Shown in pieces: positions 14,904 through 24,300 of a DNA stretch of 64,000 bases (position 1 is the first letter of the stretch; each line of letters starts with the position of its first letter). The translations under genes were made by a program, and so were the position numbers. This stretch comes from Poriferisodalis sp026713105 (GTDB lineage: Bacteria > Actinomycetota > Acidimicrobiia > Acidimicrobiales > Poriferisodalaceae), in assembly GCA_965115995.1 (NCBI GenBank), contig OZ220472.1, forward strand, positions 2,108,001-2,172,000. Direction: 5' to 3'. The notes below the pieces were generated by a model, which saw only the letters and a list, made by a program, of their open reading frames with translations, did no database searches and was not told the origin of the DNA.

Positions 14904-17297
14904 TCACTCCCTCAGAGCGTCAGACAGTTCCTCGGGCGTCATCATCACGTCTCGGGCCTTGGAACCCTGTGACGGGCCCACGACGCCTCGCTGCTCGAGC
15001 AGGTCCATCAACCGCCCGGCACGGGCGAAGCCCACTTTCAGCTTGCGCTGCAGCATCGAGGTAGAGCCGAGCTGGGTCTCCACCACGATCGTCATCGCCT
15101 GGCGCAGCAGCTCATCGTCATCGGCATCACCCGTGGTACCGCCGGGCAGGATGCTGGTGCCGTCGGAATCGGCAGTGCCCTCCACGCCTTCCACATAGCT
15201 GACCTCTGGTGCCTGGCGGCGCCAGTGAGCCACCACGTGGGAAATCTCCGATTCGCTCACCCAGCTGCCCTGAATGCGGCGCGGGGTGCTCGAATTCGCC
15301 GACAACAGCAGCATGTCGCCTTGGCCGACCAAACGCTCAGCGCCGGGCTGATCCAGAATCACCCGGCTGTCGGCGAGGCTCGACACTGCGAACGCCAGCC
15401 GGCTCGGGATGTTTGCCTTGATCACCCCGGTGATGACGTTCACGCTCGGGCGCTGGGTCGCCACGACGAGGTGCACGCCCACCGCTCGGGCCATCTGGGC
15501 CAGGCGGGTGATGGATTCTTCCACATCGCGGGCGGCCACCATCATCAGGTCGTTCAGCTCGTCGACAACCACCACGATGAACGGCATCTGCTCATAGGGC
15601 TGCTCGTTGCCGAGCAGCTCACTCTCTTCGCTGTGCAGCGCACCGTCGAGCACGGCGGCGTTGTAGCCGGTGATGTCGCGGAACCCGGCCTCGGACAGCA
15701 CGTCGTAGCGGCGCTCCATCTCCTTGACGGCCCACGCCAGCGCATTGGCAGCCTTGCGGGGCTCGGTCACCACAGCGGTCAGCAGGTGAGGCAGCCCGTC
15801 GTACTGGCCGAGCTCGACCCGCTTGGGATCGACGAGGATCATGCGTACCTGGTCGGGCGTGGATCGCATAAGCAACGACGTGATGATCGAGTTGATGCAC
15901 GACGACTTGCCCGAGCCGGTGGCCCCCGCAATGAGCACGTGGGGCATCGTGGCCAGGTTGAGCATGACCTCGCGGCCCGAGATGTCCTTGCCCATGGCGA
16001 CTTCCAGCGGATGCATCGAATCGGCCGCGGCCTTCGACGTGAGGATGTCACCGAGGGCCACGAGATGGCGATCGCTATTGGGAACCTCCACGCCGATGGC
16101 CGATCGACCGGGGATCGGCGCAAGGATGCGCACATCGGCAGCCGCCATGGCATACGCGATGTCCTTGTGCAGAGTCGTGACGCGAGACACCTTCACACCC
16201 GGGCCTAGCTTCAGCTCGTAACGGGTGACCGTCGGACCCGGTTCCCACCCGGTCACCTGCGTCTCCACACCGTGGCTCGCGAGCGCTGCCACCAGGGCCT
16301 CAGCACCAGCAGAGAGCATTGCCTTGTCGAACTGCTGGGCCCCGCTTCGCTTGAGCACGGTCTTCTTCGGCAGCTTCCAGCGGGGACGCTCGCTGCTGCC
16401 TTTCCCTGCTACGCGTGCCGCCGGCACTGGTGTCGGCACGACATCGCCGGCGGGGGGCTCCAAGAACTGGGGCGGCGTCGGCTCGAAGACTGCCTCGTCG
16501 GAGGCTGCCTCGCCGGAATCTGCGCCAAAGCGGTCTGGGTCGGCCGGATCCAGACCCGGGATCGCTGCGGGCGCGCCAGCCGCCAGCTCTGCATCGGGCG
16601 CGTCGAGGTCGTACTGCTCTTCGCCGAACGAGGGCGGCTCGGGGTCCTCGCCGACGCGCTGCAAGCTGCGGGCACCCTTCGACAGCGTGCCGCTCAGCAC
16701 TCGTCCCATCGCAACCAGCCCGGTCCAGATCCACCGCAAGACCTGACCGAGACCGATGTTGGCGACGATCATGACGGCGAACAGCATCACCAGCAGCAGG
16801 ACTGCCCAGGTCGCCGGTTCGTCAATGAGGCGTCGCAGAGGCTCGGCGACCGAAGCGCCGAGCACTCCCCCGCTGCCGCGCAAGTCTTCCAGCGACCCGA
16901 ATCCGTCGGCGGAGCCCGACAGGTGGGCGGCCGCGGCGAATGCGATCGTGAGCACGCTCAGCCCGAAGGCGGCACGGCCGCTCCGCTCCGAGGCGGTCAT
17001 GCGGGCGAGCGCAACGCCGATCCAGACCAGCAGGATCGGCACGACATATCGGAACACGCCCACCAGCACTGCGAGCGCGCCCTCCAGGATGCGACCCACG
17101 ACGCCCGCTCGATCGCCCAGCAGGCCCAATGCGCAGATCACGGCAAGTGCGAACAGCGACAGCGCCACGATCTCGCGCGATCGCCCGCTCAGTGCATTGC
17201 GAACCACGCGGGTAAACCCACTGCGAGCGTCGTTCGGCGTCGACGATTTCGACGCTTCAGTTGAGCCATTGGCTTCGGCAGCGCTGCGCGCACTCAC
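14904..17297 (-). CDS. ftsK: FtsK/SpoIIIE DNA translocase
   Basis: A 797-residue translocase that pumps chromosomal DNA through the closing septum and activates dimer resolution. Residues about 40-200 hold four hydrophobic segments for membrane anchoring, followed by an Asp/Glu/Pro-rich linker. The motor domain has Walker A GATGSGKSSCINS near residue 460 and Walker B-like FIVVVVDELNDLMMV. A winged-helix gamma domain near the C-terminus (ETQLGSTSMLQRKLKVGFAR) normally reads polarity sequences. It lacks the long linker of enterobacterial FtsK and is closer in size to actinobacterial forms. It is convergent with the P450; the next gene upstream is a membrane protein on the same strand. Confidence 0.95.
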   Translation of the reverse strand: MSARSAAEANGSTEASKSSTPNDARSGFTRVVRNALSGRSREIVALSLFALAVICALGLLGDRAGVVGRILEGALAVLVGVFRYVVPILLVWIGVALARMTASERSGRAAFGLSVLTIAFAAAAHLSGSADGFGSLEDLRGSGGVLGASVAEPLRRLIDEPATWAVLLLVMLFAVMIVANIGLGQVLRWIWTGLVAMGRVLSGTLSKGARSLQRVGEDPEPPSFGEEQYDLDAPDAELAAGAPAAIPGLDPADPDRFGADSGEAASDEAVFEPTPPQFLEPPAGDVVPTPVPAARVAGKGSSERPRWKLPKKTVLKRSGAQQFDKAMLSAGAEALVAALASHGVETQVTGWEPGPTVTRYELKLGPGVKVSRVTTLHKDIAYAMAAADVRILAPIPGRSAIGVEVPNSDRHLVALGDILTSKAAADSMHPLEVAMGKDISGREVMLNLATMPHVLIAGATGSGKSSCINSIITSLLMRSTPDQVRMILVDPKRVELGQYDGLPHLLTAVVTEPRKAANALAWAVKEMERRYDVLSEAGFRDITGYNAAVLDGALHSEESELLGNEQPYEQMPFIVVVVDELNDLMMVAARDVEESITRLAQMARAVGVHLVVATQRPSVNVITGVIKANIPSRLAFAVSSLADSRVILDQPGAERLVGQGDMLLLSANSSTPRRIQGSWVSESEISHVVAHWRRQAPEVSYVEGVEGTADSDGTSILPGGTTGDADDDELLRQAMTIVVETQLGSTSMLQRKLKVGFARAGRLMDLLEQRGVVGPSQGSKARDVMMTPEELSDALRE

Positions 17298-17353
17298 CTC
17301 AGCGAGAGTACCGAGGCGGCGCAGTGTCTTCGGAGACCCAGTGAGTCCGTCCC

Positions 17354-18157
17354 TCAGCTGACTTCAGGGTCAGCCTCGCTGCGTAGCGTGCTGGCAGATT
17401 CGTCCTCGTGCTCAAGGCGGGCTCGCTCGGCAGTGGATGCCCGGTGCTGATTGCGGGCTGTCTGGACCGCAACCAGTACGAACATCACGATGGTGAACGG
17501 AATCGAATAGCGATTGATGAAATCGATGACCGAGCCAAGCGGCCCCGAGAACAGATCAGCGACCCACCACACCAGCGCCAGACGGGTGACCGTACCGGCC
17601 AAGTTCACCACCACGAACGGCAGCTGGCGCATCCGCGCGATTCCAGACAGCAAGCACATCGGATAGCCAGGAATGGCGAACAGCAGCAACCACCCCACAC
17701 GGGGAAACCAGCGCTCGAGCCAGTCCATGGTCCGGATGATGCGGTTGCGGGGTCCAAGCTCGGCTGCCAGGTAGGCCTTGGCGTTGGGGCCGTAGTCATA
17801 GCCGAGCCGGTACAGGAACGGATCGGTGATGAACAGACGGATCACGCCGATGGTCATGAATGCCCACAACGGGGCTTGGTGGGCCACACCCAACAGGATC
17901 GGGTCGGTGGCGTTGAGTGACAGCAGCACCAACGGCGCTCGTGCGATGAGGGCTGCGAAGAAGATCTGCCCGGCGTATGCCGCGAGGGCGAAGCCCACCG
18001 GAACCGCCGCCAGCAGCTGCATCCTGCGACGGTCTGCGTCAGTGATCGCTGGGCCCGACGATGCCGGGTCGGCCTCGACGGCCTCGGCCGCCGTTGATTC
18101 GTCCCGGCCGTCGTCAACCACCTCCGCCGAGGTTACGCAGCCGCGCGGCTCCTGCAC
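17354..18157 (-). CDS. VTT/DedA-like multi-pass membrane protein
   Basis: A 267-residue protein with a charged N-terminus of about 45 residues and four to five membrane segments. The stretch LLLFAIPGYPMCLLSGIARM, followed closely by a segment with NLAGTVTRLALVWWVADL, resembles the proline-glycine re-entrant region of DedA/VTT proteins, which act in lipid scrambling or membrane homeostasis. The match is by pattern only and the overall sequence is divergent. The start is GTG 18157, 65 bases from the divergent acyl-CoA ligase. The C-terminal tail is charged. An uncharacterised membrane protein of another family remains possible. Confidence 0.6.
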   Translation of the reverse strand: MQEPRGCVTSAEVVDDGRDESTAAEAVEADPASSGPAITDADRRRMQLLAAVPVGFALAAYAGQIFFAALIARAPLVLLSLNATDPILLGVAHQAPLWAFMTIGVIRLFITDPFLYRLGYDYGPNAKAYLAAELGPRNRIIRTMDWLERWFPRVGWLLLFAIPGYPMCLLSGIARMRQLPFVVVNLAGTVTRLALVWWVADLFSGPLGSVIDFINRYSIPFTIVMFVLVAVQTARNQHRASTAERARLEHEDESASTLRSEADPEVS

Positions 18158-18222
18158 GGGAGTCCTGGCGCACCTGCACGCCCCTTCGAGGTGCCGCCCG
18201 CTGCCCTCTAACCTGCTGCGTC

Positions 18223-19848
<1,626 letters not shown>

Positions 19849-19855
19849 GCCGGGC

Positions 19856-20653
19856 GTGAGCGGCGCCCCACACACATCCGAGTCTGATGCGAGCGGTGCA
19901 CACCGCTCCGAGTCTGATGCGCGCGGTGCACACCGCTCCGAGTCTGATGCGAGCGGTGCACACCGCTCCGAGTCTGATGCGCGCGGTGCACACCGCTCCG
20001 AGCCGCGCGTGCTGGTGTGGCTGGCACTGCGGCTCAAGGGTCTGGGCGAGATCGACGACGTCGCGGCGATCCACGGACTCGAGCCCGACGACACCGAGTG
20101 GCTGCTGGCTGAATTGGATGCGGCCGGCCACTGCATGTTCCGCGAGGTCGGCGGGGTGCCGAAGTTCATCCTGACGCCAACTGGCCGGGACGACGGCGAG
20201 GCCGCATTGGCCGCCGAGCTCGACGAGGCGAACGCCCGCGATGCCGTGACGGCGGCCTACCGGGAGTTCCTGGCACTGAACCCCAAGATGCTGCAGCTGT
20301 GCACTGACTGGCAGGTCTGGCCCACCGATCATCCCGCTGCGGTTGATGCCGGACCCGGCGACGGCGGGCGGCTCAACGACCACAGCGACCCCGACTACGA
20401 CGCAGCGATCATCGAGCGGCTCGAAGTGCTGCACGGCGAGCTGTCGGGAGTGCTCGAAGCGCTTTGCAGCGTGATGGCTCGCTACGAGAATTACTCGCCC
20501 AGATTCGCGGACGCGCTGGGCAAGCTGCAGGCCGGTGATCTCGACTACCTCACCAAGCCGATGATCCCGAGCTTCCACACGGTGTGGTTCGAGCTGCATG
20601 AAGACTTGCTGGCCACACTCGGCATCAACCGCGCCGACGAAGGCAGCGTCTGA
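19856..20653 (+). CDS. winged-helix regulator-like protein with repeat-encoded N-terminus
   Basis: A 265-residue reading from GTG 19856. Residues 8-49 are a hydrophilic repeat (SESDASGAHR / SESDARGAHR). The conserved part seems to start at VLVWLALRLKGLGEIDDVAA, which looks like a helix-turn-helix/winged-helix module with TEWLLAELDAAGHC and VGGVPKFILTPTGRDD. The C-terminal half (EFLALNPKMLQLCTDWQV onward) is helical. Similar proteins in mycobacteria are annotated loosely as transcriptional regulators. An internal start at GTG 20009 would leave the repeats outside the protein, in its 5' region. The ligand and targets are unknown; adjacency suggests a link to the acyl-CoA ligase. Confidence 0.65.
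   Translation: MSGAPHTSESDASGAHRSESDARGAHRSESDASGAHRSESDARGAHRSEPRVLVWLALRLKGLGEIDDVAAIHGLEPDDTEWLLAELDAAGHCMFREVGGVPKFILTPTGRDDGEAALAAELDEANARDAVTAAYREFLALNPKMLQLCTDWQVWPTDHPAAVDAGPGDGGRLNDHSDPDYDAAIIERLEVLHGELSGVLEALCSVMARYENYSPRFADALGKLQAGDLDYLTKPMIPSFHTVWFELHEDLLATLGINRADEGSV
19877..20002 (+). repeat. four near-perfect 30-nt tandem repeats, arranged as two 60-nt units
   Basis: Units start at 19877, 19907, 19937 and 19967, with a six-base remnant at 19997-20002. They alternate gcgAgcg and gcgCgcg at the same place, so the real unit is 60 nt repeated twice. Each unit contains GCGGTG-CA-CACCGC, an inverted repeat with 6-base arms. There are no spacers, so it is not a CRISPR array. All reading frames through it are open. 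Confidence 0.9.
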
Positions 20654-20725
20654 CATCGTCAAGTCCGGCAGCACAAGCACAAAATCAGGACCACGCCGGC
20701 GGCGCTCAGCAGTAGTCTCGATGAC

Positions 20726-21610
20726 ATGAGCGCTCGATTTGGACGGGTTGTTCCGGCGATGATCACGCCGTTCGCGGCGGACGGCTCGCTGGATGTCGAC
20801 GCAAGCGTGGCGTTGGCGCGCTGGCTCGTAGCCGAGGGCGCCGAAGGTCTTGTCATCACCGGCACCACCGGTGAAGCACCCACCATCACCGACGAGGAAG
20901 ACTGGGAGCTCTGGCGCGCCGTCGCCGAGGCCGTCACGGTCCCGGTGGTGGCCGGCACCACCACCAACGACACAGCACATTCGGTGAGCCAGACTCGCAA
21001 GGCCGCCGAGCTGGGTGTCGACGGCATCCTGGCGGTGACCCCGTACTACAACCGCCCCTCCCAAGCTGGCATCGCGGGACACTTCGCCGCTGTGGCCGAG
21101 TCCACCGACCTGCCGATCGTCATGTACGACATCCCGGTCCGCACGGGGCGCAAGATCGACACGCGGACGCTGCTGGAGCTGGCGCAGATTCCGAACATCG
21201 TGGCGGTGAAGGACGCGGCGGGGAACCCAGGCGAGACCGCCAAGGTCATCGCCGAGGCTCCGGCGGGCTTCGAGGTGTACAGCGGCGACGACAGCTTCAC
21301 GCTGCCGTTGCTGGCCGTTGGCGCAGTGGGCGTGATCAGCGTCGCAGCGCACTGGTCGATCCCCGAGCACGTCGCCATGTTCGACGCCTGGGAGGCTGGC
21401 GACGCCACCAAGGCGCGCGAAATCAACGCTGCACTGCTCGAGAGCTACGACTTCGAGACCGGTGATGCGGCGCCCAATCCGGTGCCGACCAAGGCCATGC
21501 TGCGCACGCTGGGCCTGCCGGTCGGCGAGCCCCGCCTGCCGATGGGCCCGACGCCCGACGGCTTGGAAGATCGCGCCCGCGAGGTCTACGCCCGACTGAA
21601 GCAGACTTGA
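20726..21610 (+). CDS. dapA: 4-hydroxy-tetrahydrodipicolinate synthase
   Basis: A 294-residue DapA, which condenses pyruvate with aspartate semialdehyde in lysine and diaminopimelate synthesis. The Schiff-base lysine is about residue 162 (PNIVAVKDAAGN). The pyruvate-binding TGTTGEAPT stretch is at residues 45-53, and the catalytic Tyr in MYDIPVRTGR is about 134, with YYNRP at 107-111. Length and motifs fit a functional TIM-barrel enzyme. It starts at ATG 20726. Its stop overlaps the TTG start of rnj (TTGA at 21607-21610), so the two are translationally coupled, an arrangement known from other actinobacteria. dapB lies close by on the opposite strand. Confidence 0.96.
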   Translation: MSARFGRVVPAMITPFAADGSLDVDASVALARWLVAEGAEGLVITGTTGEAPTITDEEDWELWRAVAEAVTVPVVAGTTTNDTAHSVSQTRKAAELGVDGILAVTPYYNRPSQAGIAGHFAAVAESTDLPIVMYDIPVRTGRKIDTRTLLELAQIPNIVAVKDAAGNPGETAKVIAEAPAGFEVYSGDDSFTLPLLAVGAVGVISVAAHWSIPEHVAMFDAWEAGDATKAREINAALLESYDFETGDAAPNPVPTKAMLRTLGLPVGEPRLPMGPTPDGLEDRAREVYARLKQT

Positions 21611-23343
21611 GTCGGCGCACGCGGCGCCCTGCGGCGTCCAGCACTTCGACGCGGTCGGGTGCTCGGGCGGACGGCGCATCGAGACAGCCCGTCACCGTCA
21701 CCTTCCTCGGCGGGCTCGGGGACGTCGGGCGCAACTGCACCGTCGTCGAGTCCGGCGGAAAGCTGCTGGTCATCGATTTCGGGGTCATGTTCCCCGACCC
21801 GGCGATCATGCCCGGTGTTCAGCAGGTGCTGCCCGACATGGGCTGGCTCAACTCGCGTGCCCGAGACGTCGTCGGACTGGTCGTCACGCACGGGCACGAG
21901 GACCACCTCGGCGGCGTGCCCCACTTCCTGCGCAACATCGAGGTTCCGCTGTACGGCTCGGCGCTGTCCATGGCATTGGCCGAGCACAAGGTGACCGAGG
22001 CCCGCCTGACGGACCGCACGTCATTTCATGTCATCGGCGACGGCGAGCGGCGAAAGATCGGCCCGTTCGACGTCGAAGCGCTGCCCATCACCCACTCAGT
22101 TCCCCAGAGCCTGTGCATCGTGCTGCACACGCCCGCCGGCGCACTCGTGCACACGGGGGACTTCAAGATCGACGAATCGCCGGTGGACGGCCGACTCACC
22201 GATCTCGATCGGCTGCGAGCGCTGGGCACCGAAGGCATCGCCCTGCTGATGGCCGATTCCACCAATGCCGACCGTCCTGGACGCAGCGCGTCGGAGACCG
22301 AGATCGGCGCCACCCTCCGGCGTCTGTTCAAAGAGCGCCCCGATCGCCGACTCATCGTGAGCTGCTTCGCCAGCCACCTGCACCGAGTCCAGCAGATTTG
22401 TGACGCCGTGATCGAGCAGGGCCGTGCCGTCGTGCCCGTCGGCCGCTCGATGGTGAACAACGTGCGCATCGCCCGCCAACTCGGCGTGCTGGACGTTCCC
22501 GAGCGTTCCCTGTTCGGCGTCGAGCAGCTCGGCAAGTTCGACCCGTCGGAGGTCTGCATCGTGTGCACCGGCAGCCAGGGCGAGCCCAATGCTGCGCTGT
22601 CACTGATCGCTCACGGCAATCACCCCGAGATCGGTGTCGGCCCCGACGACACGGTCGTGCTGTCGAGCCACCCGATTCCAGGCAATGAGCGCTCGGTCTT
22701 TCGCATGGTGTCCGGATTGGCTCGCCGGGGTGCCGAAGTGATTCACGACGGGCACGAGCTCGTGCACACGTCCGGCCATGCGCAGCGAGACGAGCTGCGT
22801 GAGCTGCACAAGGCGTGCCGCCCGCGCTGGTTCGTGCCGATTGAAGGCGAATTCCACATGCTGGCTCGCCACGCGCAGCTCGCCCGCGAGCTGGGGATGA
22901 AGGCCAAACGGGTGCTGACGCTCACCGACGGCGCGCAGATCACGCTCAAGGGCGCCGAGCTGCAGGTCCGTGCCGGCGTGCCGGCGCCCTATCACTACGT
23001 GGACGGGACGCTCGACGACCCCGACGCCGAAGTCATCGCCGAGCGCTTGGCCCTGACAGCAGGCTTCGTGCACGTCACCGTCGTGCTCGACGGACGGGGC
23101 CGTCTCGCGGCACCACCCGATATCGCCTCGCGAGGCTGGCTCGACGTGACGAAGCACGCCGACGTGGTCGAAGCACTGTCCGACGAGATCGCACAGAGGG
23201 TCGAGCGAACCGTCAAGGCAGCTCGGAACCGTCCCGACCCTGACGAAGTCGAGCGGATCGTTCGCCGCGCCGCCGGCAGCTTCGTCGGCACCCGGACCCG
23301 ACGCCGCCCCGCCATCTCAGCCACAGTGCTCTCGCTCGACTGA
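21607..23343 (+). CDS. rnj: ribonuclease J
   Basis: A 578-residue MBL/beta-CASP ribonuclease with 5'-3' exo- and endonuclease activity in mRNA and rRNA processing. The metal motif is in VVTHGHEDHLGGVPHFLRN (HxHxDH), with further ligands near LVHTGDFKID. The beta-CASP domain contains LMADSTNADRPGRSASE, and a C-terminal dimerisation domain follows TLTDGAQITLKGAEL. The start appears to be TTG 21607, overlapping the dapA stop; no ATG or GTG in frame precedes the conserved QPVTVTFLGGLGDVGRN. The first 28 residues are basic and Ser/Thr-rich, as in other actinobacterial RNase J. TTG plus overlap predicts re-initiation from dapA. Confidence 0.94.
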   Translation: MSRRTRRPAASSTSTRSGARADGASRQPVTVTFLGGLGDVGRNCTVVESGGKLLVIDFGVMFPDPAIMPGVQQVLPDMGWLNSRARDVVGLVVTHGHEDHLGGVPHFLRNIEVPLYGSALSMALAEHKVTEARLTDRTSFHVIGDGERRKIGPFDVEALPITHSVPQSLCIVLHTPAGALVHTGDFKIDESPVDGRLTDLDRLRALGTEGIALLMADSTNADRPGRSASETEIGATLRRLFKERPDRRLIVSCFASHLHRVQQICDAVIEQGRAVVPVGRSMVNNVRIARQLGVLDVPERSLFGVEQLGKFDPSEVCIVCTGSQGEPNAALSLIAHGNHPEIGVGPDDTVVLSSHPIPGNERSVFRMVSGLARRGAEVIHDGHELVHTSGHAQRDELRELHKACRPRWFVPIEGEFHMLARHAQLARELGMKAKRVLTLTDGAQITLKGAELQVRAGVPAPYHYVDGTLDDPDAEVIAERLALTAGFVHVTVVLDGRGRLAAPPDIASRGWLDVTKHADVVEALSDEIAQRVERTVKAARNRPDPDEVERIVRRAAGSFVGTRTRRRPAISATVLSLD

Positions 23344-23441
23344 CCGCCGGCTGACAGCAGCCAGAGGAACCGGCGACGGCTCATCCCCCGCCTGTGAGCC
23401 CACTCCCACAGCGGTTGCGACTCGTCGGCCCCAGGCACCAA

Positions 23442-24209
23442 CTACAGCTGCAGGTAGGTATCGAGGCCGATCGTGACGCCGGGGTAGTCGGCAATTGCCT
23501 TGCAGGCCAGCAGCACGCCCGGCATGAACGACACCCGATCCATGCTGTCGTGGCGGATGGTGAGCGTCTCACCCGCTGTGCCCAGCATCACCTGCTGGTG
23601 CGCCACGAGGCCTCGCAGCCGGACAGAGTGAACCGGAATGCCGCCGGGACCCTTGCCGCCCCGCGCGCCCGGCAGCACTTCGTCTTGGGTGGGATCTGGG
23701 GCCCAGTCGCCCGAGGCCGCCGCCATGGCGCGCGCGGTCTGCATGGCAGTACCCGAGGGCGCATCGACTTTGTTGTCGTGGTGGAGCTCGATGATCTCAG
23801 CGGTCGGGAAGAACGGCGCGGCGAGCTCAGCGAACCGCATCATGAGCACCGCACCGATCGCAAAGTTGGGGGCGATGAGGCAGTTGCTGGCGGTGAACGC
23901 CTCCCGACACCGCTCGTAGTCGTCGGGGTCGAGACCGCTGGTGCCGACCACCGCATGAACGCCATGCGCCGCACACCACGCCAAGTTCTCCCGCGCCGCA
24001 GCGGCAACCGTGAAGTCCACTGCGACATCGACCGCAGCCGGATCGACCTCTGCGGCAGACGCCACAATGTCGATGCTGTCGGTGACGTCGCGCTGGCCTG
24101 GGGCACCGGGGTCCACCCCGGCCGCGAGTTCCAAGCCTCCGTCGGCGTCGACCGCCTCGCAGACGGTGGCGCCCATGCGTCCGCCGGCGCCGAAGACCAG
24201 CACTCTCAC
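23442..24209 (-). CDS. dapB: 4-hydroxy-tetrahydrodipicolinate reductase
   Basis: A 255-residue DapB, the NAD(P)H-dependent step after DapA in the lysine/DAP pathway. The Rossmann motif VLVFGAGGRMG is at the N-terminus. The substrate-binding motif ELHHDNKVDAPSGTAM lies near the middle, with the catalytic His pair and Lys. The C-terminus has RHDSMDRVSFMPGVLLA. The start is taken as GTG 24209, directly before the Rossmann strand; GTG 24218 would add three residues, and neither has a clear ribosome-binding site. A much longer upstream extension is open but has no resemblance to the family. It is convergent with rnj and about 90 bases downstream of pnp. Confidence 0.95.
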   Translation of the reverse strand: MRVLVFGAGGRMGATVCEAVDADGGLELAAGVDPGAPGQRDVTDSIDIVASAAEVDPAAVDVAVDFTVAAAARENLAWCAAHGVHAVVGTSGLDPDDYERCREAFTASNCLIAPNFAIGAVLMMRFAELAAPFFPTAEIIELHHDNKVDAPSGTAMQTARAMAAASGDWAPDPTQDEVLPGARGGKGPGGIPVHSVRLRGLVAHQQVMLGTAGETLTIRHDSMDRVSFMPGVLLACKAIADYPGVTIGLDTYLQL

Positions 24210-24300
24210 GGCGATCACGCTAGTGGCGCGCTCAGTTGTGGGCGGAACGCATTGCTGCGCATGCGCCGTGTTGGCCCAGCCCGTGGACCCGCCTGAGTCG

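Noticed and set aside
19877..20002. CRISPR array
   Set aside because: Repeats abut with no spacers, and no cas gene is present.
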